Origin: JAAYLC01 sp964636665
GTDB lineage: Bacteria; Bacteroidota; Bacteroidia; Flavobacteriales; Flavobacteriaceae
NCBI GenBank assembly: GCA_964636665.1
Contig: CAZWVT010000071.1
Coordinates: 1-8,027 of the forward strand
Length of the DNA: 8,027 nt
Reading direction: 5' to 3'
Below are positions 1 through 5,984 of this stretch, in pieces. The notes beneath the pieces are model-generated. The model saw nothing but the letters and a program-made list of their open reading frames with translations, was not told the DNA's origin and ran no database searches. The position numbers were made by a program, and so were the translations under genes. The first letter of the stretch is position 1, and every line of letters starts with the position of its first letter.

Positions 1-25
1 TAAAAAGAAGAAGAATCTTTTTCAT
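1..25 (-). CDS. Start of a signal-peptide protein, probably the siderophore-binding protein (partial, cut by window edge)
   Basis: Reading leftward from an ATG at 25, the sequence encodes MKKILLLF before the window ends. A lysine pair followed by a run of leucines is the start of a Sec or lipoprotein signal peptide. The start lies 11 bases after the stop codon of the ATPase gene on the same strand, so it should be in the same operon. In Bacillus subtilis yclNOPQ the order is permease, permease, ATPase, substrate-binding lipoprotein, and the three complete genes here keep that order. The fourth gene is therefore most likely the periplasmic siderophore-binding protein. Only eight codons are visible, so the function is inferred from context. 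A different exported protein is possible. Confidence 0.55.
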
Positions 26-36
26 AAGAGTTTAAA

Positions 37-804
37 TTAATTTAAGTGATTGAAATAGTTACATAATTTTTTTCCACCGGAATTTGAAATACAAAAACTG
101 ATGCCAAAAATATCTTTTAATATATTTTCATTGATAATATCATTGGCTGTTCCGAAATATTTAATTTTTCCGTTTTTCAATGCAGCGATATAATCGGAAT
201 AATGAGAAGCAAAGTTGATATCGTGCAGCACAATGATAACAGTCTTTCCCAATACTTCAGTCAATCTTCGCAAAATTCGCATAATCTGAACCGAATGACG
301 CATGTCTAAGTTGTTTAATGGCTCATCTAATAAAATGTATTCAGTGTCTTGCGCTACTGTCATTGCGAGATAAGCACGTTGTCTTTGTCCGCCGCTTAAT
401 TCATCTAAATACTTATCTTCAATATCTTGTAAATCGAGAAATTCTATGGCTTCTGCAATTTTTTGGTGGTCTTCCGCTTTTAATCTTCCTTTTGAATAGG
501 GAAAACGTCCAAAAGAAACCAGCTCTTTGACCGTAAGTTTTAATTCGATATTATTAAACTGCTTTAAAATAGACAGTTGCTGCGCCAAATCAGCATTTTT
601 ATAATCTGTACTTTTCTTTTCATTTACAAGTACACTTCCTTTATCCTGATTTAACAATCGGCTTATAATCGAAAGAAGTGTGCTTTTTCCTGCGCCATTA
701 CTACCGATTAACGAGGTTATTTTTCCCTTTGGAAAAATTAGTGAAACCTCATCGAGAATTATATTTTGTCCAAATTTCTTGGAAACATCTTCTATCTGAA
801 TCAT
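37..804 (-). CDS. yclP: Iron-siderophore ABC transporter, ATP-binding protein (YclP type)
   Basis: 255-residue cytoplasmic ATPase that should power ferric-siderophore import through the two permeases encoded just upstream. All ABC motifs are intact: Walker A GSNGAGKST (residues 34-42), Q-loop around Q82, signature LSGGQRQR (136-143), Walker B YILLDEP (156-162), D-loop NNLD (164-167) and switch H194. The N-terminus, including LIGSNGAGKSTLLSIISRLL, resembles B. subtilis YclP and related FepC/FhuC-type ATPases, and the length is normal for that family. The ATG at 804 overlaps the stop of the upstream permease as ATGA, which fixes the start and suggests translational coupling. A longer reading from a TTG at 948 would run 148 bases into the permease and adds no family sequence. 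The exact siderophore cannot be read from the ATPase; the YclNOPQ system of Bacillus carries petrobactin. Confidence 0.93.
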   Translation of the reverse strand: MIQIEDVSKKFGQNIILDEVSLIFPKGKITSLIGSNGAGKSTLLSIISRLLNQDKGSVLVNEKKSTDYKNADLAQQLSILKQFNNIELKLTVKELVSFGRFPYSKGRLKAEDHQKIAEAIEFLDLQDIEDKYLDELSGGQRQRAYLAMTVAQDTEYILLDEPLNNLDMRHSVQIMRILRRLTEVLGKTVIIVLHDINFASHYSDYIAALKNGKIKYFGTANDIINENILKDIFGISFCISNSGGKKLCNYFNHLN

Positions 805-1751
805 ATCTTTTTTCTTTTTAATAACAAAAACATAAAATAAATCCCTCCTACAAAATTGATAATCACACTTATCGGCGTTGAAAGATTCAATATTCTTTCT
901 GCAAAAAACTGACCGCCAACGAGTACTATCAGCGTAACCAAAGCGCAAGCAGGAATTAAAATATGGTGTTTGTAAGTTTTTAAAATTTCATAAGTCAGGT
1001 TGCTCACCAAAAGTCCCAAAAACAAAACAGGACCAACCAAAGCCGTGGAAACTGCAACCATAATAGCAATTAAAGTCAAAAATATCTGAATATTTTTATT
1101 GTAATCCAATCCGAGGTTAACGGCGTGATTTTTTCCCAGCGCCAACACATCCAATCGATTGGTGAAACGCATTCCGATTAATAATACCACCGCTACAATC
1201 GCAAAAGCATAGCCTAATAAATCTTGATTGATATTGCTGAAAGAAGCAAACATTTTCCCTTGAACGATAAAAAAGTTGTTTGGATCCAAAAGCAGTTGTA
1301 AAAACGAACTCAGCGTATTGAGCAAGGTTCCTAAAACCAAACCAATTAAAAGCAACAAAAACATATTGTCCACTCCTTTTTTGTAAATTAAAAGGTAGAG
1401 CAAAAAAGCAAAACCAATCATCAAAACGGTGGAAATTATAAAATTGCCAAGCGATCCCACGGCTTGTAGAGAATCTTCACCATGAAGAAAAACCAAAACA
1501 GTTTGAAACAACATAAAAACAGCTTCAAAACCCATAATGGATGGCGTTAAAATCCGATTGTTTGTAAGTGTTTGAAAAGCTATTGTAGAATATGCGACAC
1601 ACCAAGAAACAATGACAATTGCCGCTATTTTCAATCCCCTGTACTGAAGTGCAAATTCCCAACTGTTTCCCAATTTATACAGGCTGAAAACTGCCATGCA
1701 CAACAGTGCCAACACACTTAAAATACTTATTTTTCTGGCAATTATCGTCAT
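801..1751 (-). CDS. yclO: Iron-siderophore ABC transporter, permease protein (YclO type, FecCD family)
   Basis: 316-residue inner-membrane permease, very hydrophobic, with about nine or ten membrane segments (the first near residues 8-26, the last near 294-311). The conserved FecCD coupling region is seen around residues 239-276 (VGPVLFLGLLVSN followed by YKHHILIPACAL), the loop that touches the ATPase. The C-terminal part STPISVIINFVGGIYF matches the end of this family. It should pair with the first permease to form the heterodimeric channel for a ferric siderophore. The ATG at 1751 overlaps the stop of the first permease as ATGA, and its own stop overlaps the ATPase start in the same way, so the three genes are one tightly coupled transcription unit. 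Length and order match yclO in the yclNOPQ layout. Confidence 0.9.
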   Translation of the reverse strand: MTIIARKISILSVLALLCMAVFSLYKLGNSWEFALQYRGLKIAAIVIVSWCVAYSTIAFQTLTNNRILTPSIMGFEAVFMLFQTVLVFLHGEDSLQAVGSLGNFIISTVLMIGFAFLLYLLIYKKGVDNMFLLLLIGLVLGTLLNTLSSFLQLLLDPNNFFIVQGKMFASFSNINQDLLGYAFAIVAVVLLIGMRFTNRLDVLALGKNHAVNLGLDYNKNIQIFLTLIAIMVAVSTALVGPVLFLGLLVSNLTYEILKTYKHHILIPACALVTLIVLVGGQFFAERILNLSTPISVIINFVGGIYFMFLLLKRKKI

Positions 1752-2755
1752 TTCCGTTTCAGCAATAGAATTAAAAAGATAATCCCTCCGATAATTCCAA
1801 CGGTCAATCCGATAGGGATTTCAAAAGGATAAATAATCAATCGACCGATAATATCACAAACCAGCAAAAACAATGCACCACACAATGCTACTTCCGGCAA
1901 TACTTTCTTGATGTTATCGCCATAAATCATCGTTACTATATTGGGGACGACCAATCCTAAAAAGGGAATGAATCCTGCTGTAATGACAATCACACTCAGC
2001 GTTAGTGAAATACAAAAAAGCCCCAATGCCATTACGGCACGGTAATTCAAACCTAAATTTTTAGAAAAATCCTCCCCCATTCCGATAACTGTAAATTGAT
2101 TGGCGTATAAATACGTGATAATAACCGCCGGAATACTGAGGTAAATCAGTTCATAACGTCCTTTTAAGATTCCTGAAAAATCGCCCATCATCCAGGCGTT
2201 CATATCTTGAACTATATTAAAATGAACCGCCAGAAATGTCGCAGCCGAGTGGAGGATTCCACCAAACATCAACCCGACAAGCGGTATAAAAATGATATTG
2301 CGCACGCGAATACTGTCTGCAATTTTAAGAAAAACCAAACTTGCAATAAATGTTACCAAAAAAGCCAAAAAGGTATTTAGAAAAATTCCCGCAAATGGAA
2401 AGAAAATAAAACCGAGCAACAATCCCAACTGAGCGGCATCAAGTGAACCGGCTGTCGTGGGAGAAACAAATTTATTTCGAGTGAGATGCTGCATTATCAA
2501 ACCGCTGATGCTGAGTCCAACTCCTGCTATTACGAGCGAAACCGTACGGGGAAAGCGACTGGATGACAAGATAAACAACTGATCGGCATTGCCGTTGAAC
2601 ACGTCATTTATGGAAATATCAGCAACTCCGATAAAAAGCGATAATACGCTTGTAAAAATCAAGGCGACGATTAAAATAAATCTTCTGAAAAAACGGGTAC
2701 TTGACCAAGATGTTTTTGCTGAAATCAGTCGATTATGAGAAGCATCAATATTCAA
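1748..2755 (-). CDS. yclN: Iron-siderophore ABC transporter, permease protein (YclN type, FecCD family)
   Basis: First gene of the siderophore importer: a polytopic inner-membrane permease with about nine or ten hydrophobic segments. Family marks are SSRFPRTVSLVIAGVGLSIS and the following IMQHLTRNKFVSPTTAGSLD near the N-terminus, the coupling loop GFIPFLGLVVPN, and FEIPIGLTVGIIGG near the C-terminus (75 to 22 residues from the end). The start is uncertain. The open frame extends to a TTG at 2875 (375 residues), but that stretch contains a TATTTTTG promoter element (2808-2815) and an inverted repeat, and the family is usually about 310-340 residues. No ATG is available before the first membrane segment. 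In-frame TTG codons at 2755 (335 residues) and 2770 (340 residues) lie downstream of the promoter, and I chose 2755 because an A-rich stretch precedes it. The stop overlaps the next permease as ATGA. Confidence 0.85.
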   Translation of the reverse strand: MNIDASHNRLISAKTSWSSTRFFRRFILIVALIFTSVLSLFIGVADISINDVFNGNADQLFILSSSRFPRTVSLVIAGVGLSISGLIMQHLTRNKFVSPTTAGSLDAAQLGLLLGFIFFPFAGIFLNTFLAFLVTFIASLVFLKIADSIRVRNIIFIPLVGLMFGGILHSAATFLAVHFNIVQDMNAWMMGDFSGILKGRYELIYLSIPAVIITYLYANQFTVIGMGEDFSKNLGLNYRAVMALGLFCISLTLSVIVITAGFIPFLGLVVPNIVTMIYGDNIKKVLPEVALCGALFLLVCDIIGRLIIYPFEIPIGLTVGIIGGIIFLILLLKRK

Positions 2756-2807
2756 TTTAACTTTTTGCAAGCAATCAGATTTAAATAAGCATTTCGCTTT
2801 CCGGCTG

Positions 2808-2815
2808 CAAAAATA
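2808..2815 (-). promoter_or_regulatory. Promoter -7 element of the siderophore-transport operon
   Basis: On the minus strand this reads TATTTTTG, an exact match to the Bacteroidota -7 consensus TAnnTTTG, followed by GCAGCC. It lies 38 to 53 bases before the two candidate TTG starts of the first permease. No clear TTG -33 box is seen at the usual spacing. That region is instead occupied by an inverted repeat, as might be expected of a regulated promoter. The match is short, so the call relies on position and on similar elements before other genes in the window. Confidence 0.5.
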
Positions 2816-2828
2816 CAAAACTTTATTC

Positions 2829-2851
2829 TTATTTAGTTTTATTCTAAATAA
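2829..2851. promoter_or_regulatory. Inverted repeat, possible operator for an iron-responsive repressor
   Basis: Perfect 8-base arms TTATTTAG (2829-2836) and CTAAATAA (2844-2851) flank a 7-base spacer, giving a 23-base dyad. It begins 14 bases upstream of the TATTTTTG element of the siderophore operon and covers the place where the -33 box would be, so a bound protein would block RNA polymerase. Size and symmetry fit a Fur- or DtxR-family dimer site, and the downstream genes are iron-uptake genes, but assignment to a regulator is inference. The DNA is AT-rich, so some dyads arise by chance. Confidence 0.45.
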
Positions 2852-2919
2852 TCGATTTGAAATATCTGCCAACAAAAGAATATCATTACTTACCCATCTC
2901 TTATTCTTAAGTTTTTTAG

Positions 2920-2927
2920 TTATTTTG
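2920..2927 (+). promoter_or_regulatory. Possible promoter -7 element for the secreted S74-like protein
   Basis: TTATTTTG differs from TAnnTTTG at one position and lies 23 bases before the ATG at 2951. A -33 box is not evident. It faces away from the siderophore promoter, so this intergenic stretch would serve two divergent units. Confidence 0.35.
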
Positions 2928-2950
2928 TTACCGAAAATAAATCTACATTT

Positions 2951-3412
2951 ATGAAAAAAATTGTTCTGCTTGCCATTTTGCTTATCACTTCCTTTACTTA
3001 TGCCCAGAGAAATCCGTTTTCTAATCTCGTTGAAAAAGACGGTAAAATCGGTATCGGCACAAAATCTCCGGATGCATTGTTAACCGTAAAAGGCGATATT
3101 CACACTCAGGAAGTTCGCGTGGACTTGGAAGGTGCCGTTGCTCCGGATTATGTTTTTGAAAATTATTATCAAGGTTTTTCTACTTTGAATCCGGATTACA
3201 AAATGTTATCAATTGAAGAATTGGAAAGTTTTATTTCAAAAAATCATCATTTGCCGAACGTACCATCCGCTTCACAATTAGATAAAGAAGGCATGAATCT
3301 CAAAGAATTCAATCTGTTATTGTTAGAAAAAATTGAAGAATTAACGCTTTATGTCATTCAACAGCAAAAAGAAATAGATAAATTAAATACACGGCTTTCG
3401 GATAAAGAATAA
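2951..3412 (+). CDS. Small secreted protein with flavobacterial tail-fibre/S74-like C-terminus, function unknown
   Basis: 153 residues. Residues 1-18 form a Sec signal peptide (MKK, a hydrophobic core, then TYA before Q19) with no lipobox cysteine, so the mature protein should be periplasmic or secreted. A short segment follows with IGIGTKSPDALLTVKGDIH (about residues 34-52), the IGIGT..P...L.VKG motif seen in flavobacterial surface proteins and in tail-fibre-like repeats. The C-terminal half contains SIEELESFISKNHHLPNVPSA, then NLKEFNLLLLEKIEELTLYVIQQQKEIDKL, which resembles the part of S74/intramolecular-chaperone-like domains that ends in a coiled coil (about 115-150). Proteins with this ending are abundant in Flavobacteriia and are often labelled 'tail fiber' or 'cell wall anchor', but a role is not established. 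This copy is short, with one motif unit and little between it and the coiled coil. It is divergent from the siderophore operon. Confidence 0.85.
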   Translation: MKKIVLLAILLITSFTYAQRNPFSNLVEKDGKIGIGTKSPDALLTVKGDIHTQEVRVDLEGAVAPDYVFENYYQGFSTLNPDYKMLSIEELESFISKNHHLPNVPSASQLDKEGMNLKEFNLLLLEKIEELTLYVIQQQKEIDKLNTRLSDKE

Positions 3413-3418
3413 AATAGC

Positions 3419-3460
3419 GTGTATTAATCTCTCAACATTTATTTAAATACACCTATTTTT
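3419..3460 (+). terminator. Possible terminator after the secreted S74-like gene
   Basis: GTGTATT (3419-3425) pairs with AATACAC (3446-3452), and the right arm is followed by CTATTTTT. The stem is only 7 base pairs, mostly AT, with a 20-base loop, so it would be weak. It begins 7 bases after the stop codon of the preceding gene. Its T-run is also part of the ftsE promoter element. Confidence 0.35.
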
Positions 3461-3461
3461 G
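3454..3461 (+). promoter_or_regulatory. Promoter -7 element for ftsE
   Basis: TATTTTTG is an exact TAnnTTTG match, 57 bases before the ATG at 3519. No consensus TTG -33 box is seen at the expected distance. It overlaps the T-run of the putative terminator of the preceding gene. Confidence 0.5.
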
Positions 3462-3518
3462 TGATTAATAATTTTAATTTTCGTCTTTCAAAGATTCAAT
3501 AAAATTCATTTATTCAAT

Positions 3519-4196
3519 ATGTCTCTTCTCTCTCTTACAAATGCTTCTATTTATCAAGGTGACAATCTGGTATTGTCCGATATTTCCATCAATATTGAAA
3601 AAGGTGAATTTGTTTATCTGATAGGTAAAACAGGAAGCGGAAAAAGTAGTTTTATGAAAACGCTTTACGGCGATTTACCGCTGTTGGAAGGAGAAGGAAA
3701 CATTACAGGATTTGATTTGGCTACACTAAGGCAACGCGACATTCCTTTCTTGCGCCGCAAGCTGGGCGTGGTTTTTCAAGATTTTAAATTGTTAAACGAC
3801 CGAACCGTTTATAAAAACCTCGATTTTGTTTTAAAAGCCACGGGTTGGAAAAACAAAGCCGAGAAAGATGCTAAAATCAATGAAGTATTGGATAAAGTAG
3901 CGATGAAAACCAAAGCGTTTAAATATCCTTATCAACTTTCCGGGGGCGAACAGCAACGAATCGCAATTGCAAGAGCTTTGCTCAACGATCCGGAACTGAT
4001 TCTCGCAGATGAGCCAACAGGAAACCTCGATCCACAAACCAGCGTTGAAGTTATGGAAGTACTTCGGGAAATAAACAAAAACGGAAACACCATCCTGATG
4101 GCTACTCATGATTATGCATTGATATTAAAATATCCTTCTAAAACATTAAAATGCGATGAAAACCAGATTTTTGAAGTAGTTCAGAAATCGGTTTAA
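3519..4196 (+). CDS. ftsE: Cell division ATP-binding protein FtsE
   Basis: 225-residue ABC ATPase of the FtsE/LolD/MacB class. Motifs are intact: Walker A GKTGSGKSS (residues 36-44), Q-loop at Q87 within VVFQDFKLL, signature LSGGEQQR (140-147), Walker B LILADEP (160-166), D-loop GNLD (168-171) and switch H197. The run FLRRKLGVVFQDFKLLNDRTVYKN... is characteristic of FtsE, which works at the inner membrane with FtsX to activate peptidoglycan hydrolases during division. Length fits FtsE (about 220-230). No ftsX follows: the next gene is an aldehyde dehydrogenase with its own promoter-like element, so the partner must lie elsewhere. A LolD-like role in lipoprotein release is the main alternative, but the sequence reads more like FtsE. 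The ATG at 3519 places the first beta strand (LLSLTNASIYQ) at the normal distance from Walker A. Confidence 0.88.
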   Translation: MSLLSLTNASIYQGDNLVLSDISINIEKGEFVYLIGKTGSGKSSFMKTLYGDLPLLEGEGNITGFDLATLRQRDIPFLRRKLGVVFQDFKLLNDRTVYKNLDFVLKATGWKNKAEKDAKINEVLDKVAMKTKAFKYPYQLSGGEQQRIAIARALLNDPELILADEPTGNLDPQTSVEVMEVLREINKNGNTILMATHDYALILKYPSKTLKCDENQIFEVVQKSV

Positions 4197-4219
4197 TCAA
4201 ATAATTCCAATTTATTTTA

Positions 4220-4242
4220 TCAAAAACCTACAGCGGTTTTGA
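4220..4242 (+). terminator. Hairpin after ftsE, possible weak terminator
   Basis: TCAAAAACC (4220-4228) and GGTTTTGA (4235-4242) can form an 8 base-pair stem with one bulged A and the loop TACAGC, starting 23 bases after the ftsE stop. The T-run is inside the stem rather than after it, so it may protect the 3' end rather than act as a classical terminator. An alternative pairing of CGGTT (4234-4238) with AACCG (4250-4254) would compete. Confidence 0.3.
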
Positions 4243-4301
4243 CAATCTGAACCGTTTGGGGAAATCCGTTTGTAAAACTGCATTAAGCTTTTACAAATTC
4301 A

Positions 4302-4309
4302 TATCTTTG
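4302..4309 (+). promoter_or_regulatory. Promoter -7 element for the aldehyde dehydrogenase gene
   Basis: TATCTTTG followed by CA is an exact TAnnTTTG match, 36 bases before the ATG at 4346. The nearest upstream TTG (4270-4272) is 29 bases away, longer than the usual 17-23. Its position favours the ATG at 4346 as the start, though it does not exclude the TTG at 4325. Confidence 0.55.
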
Positions 4310-4345
4310 CATTATTATTAAAAATTGATAAAAAAATCAGAATAT

Positions 4346-5899
4346 ATGCAAGAAACAAAAACCGACTTTGGAATTGAAAAAGTCTTGGAACAATTGGAGA
4401 TCAGCGATGTAAATCTTGGAACATCCACCGGAAATGAATGGTTTGCAAATGGCGAAGAAATTTCTTCTAACACGCCCGTTAACGGCAATTTAATAGCAAA
4501 AGTAAATGCATCTTCCAAAGAAGATTTCGAACGCGTAATGAAAACGGCTTCAGAAGCTTTTAAAACTTGGCGAATGAAACCGGCACCGCAACGTGGTGAA
4601 ATCGTTCGTCAGTTCGGAAATGAATTGAGAAGACTAAAAGAACCTCTTGGGAAATTGGTTTCTTACGAAATGGGAAAAAGTTTTCAGGAAGGCTTGGGAG
4701 AGGTTCAAGAAATGATTGATATCTGCGATTTTGCAGTAGGACTTTCTCGACAATTGCACGGATTTACAATGCACAGCGAGCGTCCGGGACACAGAATGTA
4801 CGAACAATATCATCCCCTTGGAATTGTAGGAATTATTTCTGCATTTAATTTCCCTGTTGCGGTTTGGTCTTGGAATACGGCTTTGGCTTGGGTTTGTGGT
4901 GATGTTTGTGTTTGGAAACCCTCAGAAAAAGTTACGCTTTGTGCGATTGCATGTCAGAAAATTGCCGCCCGCGTATTTGCTGAAAACAACCTTCCCGAAG
5001 GAATCAGCAATCTCATTATCGGCGATTATAAAGCAGGCGAATGGATGACCAACGATGCACGAGTGGATTTAGTTTCTGCAACCGGTTCAACGAGAATGGG
5101 TAAAATTGTTGCTCAAGACGTGGCGAAAAGACTTGGGAAAGTATTGTTGGAACTCGGAGGAAATAACGCCATCATCGTAACTCCTGATGCAGACGTAAAA
5201 ATGACGACTATCGGTGCGGTTTTCGGCGCGGTTGGAACTGCGGGACAAAGGTGTACTTCCACCCGTCGATTGATTGTTCACGAAAGTATTTATGACAAAG
5301 TAAAAGATGCTTTGGTGAGTGCTTACGGTCAATTGAAAATCGGAAATCCTTTAGATGTAAACAATCACGTAGGACCGTTGATTGACAAAGATGCTGTAAA
5401 TATGTATTTGGATGCGCTTGATAAAGTCAAAAAAGAAGGCGGAAATTTTGTGGTTGAAGGCGGCGTATTGGAAGGCGAAGGCTACGAAAGCGGATGTTAT
5501 GTAAAACCGGCCATTGCTGAAGTTGAAAATCATTATGAAATTGTTCAGCACGAAACCTTTGCTCCGATTCTTTATTTGATAAAATATTCCGGAAATGTTG
5601 AAAATGCAATTGAACTCCAAAATGGTGTTGCCCAAGGATTGTCATCGGCTATTATGACCAACAATTTACGGGAAGCTGAAGCTTTCCTATCTCAGGCAGG
5701 TAGCGATTGCGGAATTGCAAACGTCAATATCGGAACAAGCGGCGCTGAAATCGGTGGTGCTTTTGGAGGAGAAAAAGAAACCGGAGGCGGTAGAGAAAGC
5801 GGAAGTGATGCGTGGAAAATCTATATGAGACGTCAGACAAATACCATTAATTATACTACTGAACTTCCTCTTGCACAAGGAATTAAATTTGATTTATAA
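4346..5899 (+). CDS. amaB: ALDH7-family L-aminoadipate-semialdehyde / piperideine-6-carboxylate dehydrogenase
   Basis: 517-residue cytoplasmic NAD-dependent aldehyde dehydrogenase. Catalytic residues are present: N168 in AFNFP, K191 in WKPSE for cofactor binding, general base E269 in LLELGGNN, nucleophile C303 in AGQRCTS, and E403 in ETFAP. The whole chain follows antiquitin (ALDH7A1), including VQEMIDICDFAVGLSRQ, R302 next to the nucleophile (the residue that binds the substrate carboxylate in ALDH7A1), and the ALDH7 C-terminal signature TGGGRESGSDAWK then LPLAQGIKF. The family oxidises L-2-aminoadipate 6-semialdehyde, in equilibrium with piperideine-6-carboxylate, to 2-aminoadipate in lysine degradation. 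That reaction is inferred from family membership; a broader aldehyde-detoxifying role is possible. A TTG at 4325 would add seven residues, but the ATG is preferred and gives the usual family length of about 510. No other lysine-catabolic gene is adjacent. Confidence 0.92.
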   Translation: MQETKTDFGIEKVLEQLEISDVNLGTSTGNEWFANGEEISSNTPVNGNLIAKVNASSKEDFERVMKTASEAFKTWRMKPAPQRGEIVRQFGNELRRLKEPLGKLVSYEMGKSFQEGLGEVQEMIDICDFAVGLSRQLHGFTMHSERPGHRMYEQYHPLGIVGIISAFNFPVAVWSWNTALAWVCGDVCVWKPSEKVTLCAIACQKIAARVFAENNLPEGISNLIIGDYKAGEWMTNDARVDLVSATGSTRMGKIVAQDVAKRLGKVLLELGGNNAIIVTPDADVKMTTIGAVFGAVGTAGQRCTSTRRLIVHESIYDKVKDALVSAYGQLKIGNPLDVNNHVGPLIDKDAVNMYLDALDKVKKEGGNFVVEGGVLEGEGYESGCYVKPAIAEVENHYEIVQHETFAPILYLIKYSGNVENAIELQNGVAQGLSSAIMTNNLREAEAFLSQAGSDCGIANVNIGTSGAEIGGAFGGEKETGGGRESGSDAWKIYMRRQTNTINYTTELPLAQGIKFDL

Positions 5900-5922
5900 T
5901 AATTTAATGGTTCTATAAATTG

Positions 5923-5954
5923 AAAAAGTCGCTTCAAAATGAGGCGACTTTTTT
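5923..5954. terminator. Bidirectional rho-independent terminator
   Basis: AAAAAGTCGC (5923-5932) pairs with GCGACTTTTT (5944-5953). The inner TTC/GAG extend the stem to 13 base pairs including one G-U wobble, leaving an AAAAT loop. Poly-T follows on the plus strand, and the A-run gives poly-U on the minus strand. It sits between two converging genes, 23 bases after the aldehyde dehydrogenase stop and 30 bases beyond the end of the 88-residue gene, so it can end both transcripts. Confidence 0.9.
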
Positions 5955-5984
5955 ATTAATGAGAAATTGTAAGCGATACTTAAT

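Noticed and set aside
805..948. N-terminal extension of the ATPase gene to a TTG at 948
   Set aside because: It overlaps 148 bases of the permease gene, adds 48 residues not found in the family, and the ATG at 804 forms the usual ATGA overlap.
4252..4272. Direct repeat of CCGTTTG, 14 bases apart, upstream of the aldehyde dehydrogenase promoter
   Set aside because: Only two 7-base copies, not positioned at a recognisable regulator spacing. Not enough to call a binding site.
4325..4345. TTG start seven codons upstream of the aldehyde dehydrogenase ATG
   Set aside because: A rarer start codon. The ATG at 4346 gives the usual family length and sits at a suitable distance from the TATCTTTG element.
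5087..5645. Several minus-strand open frames of 70-95 codons inside the aldehyde dehydrogenase gene
   Set aside because: They lie opposite a clear, complete enzyme gene, match no family I know, and are the usual shadow frames of coding DNA.
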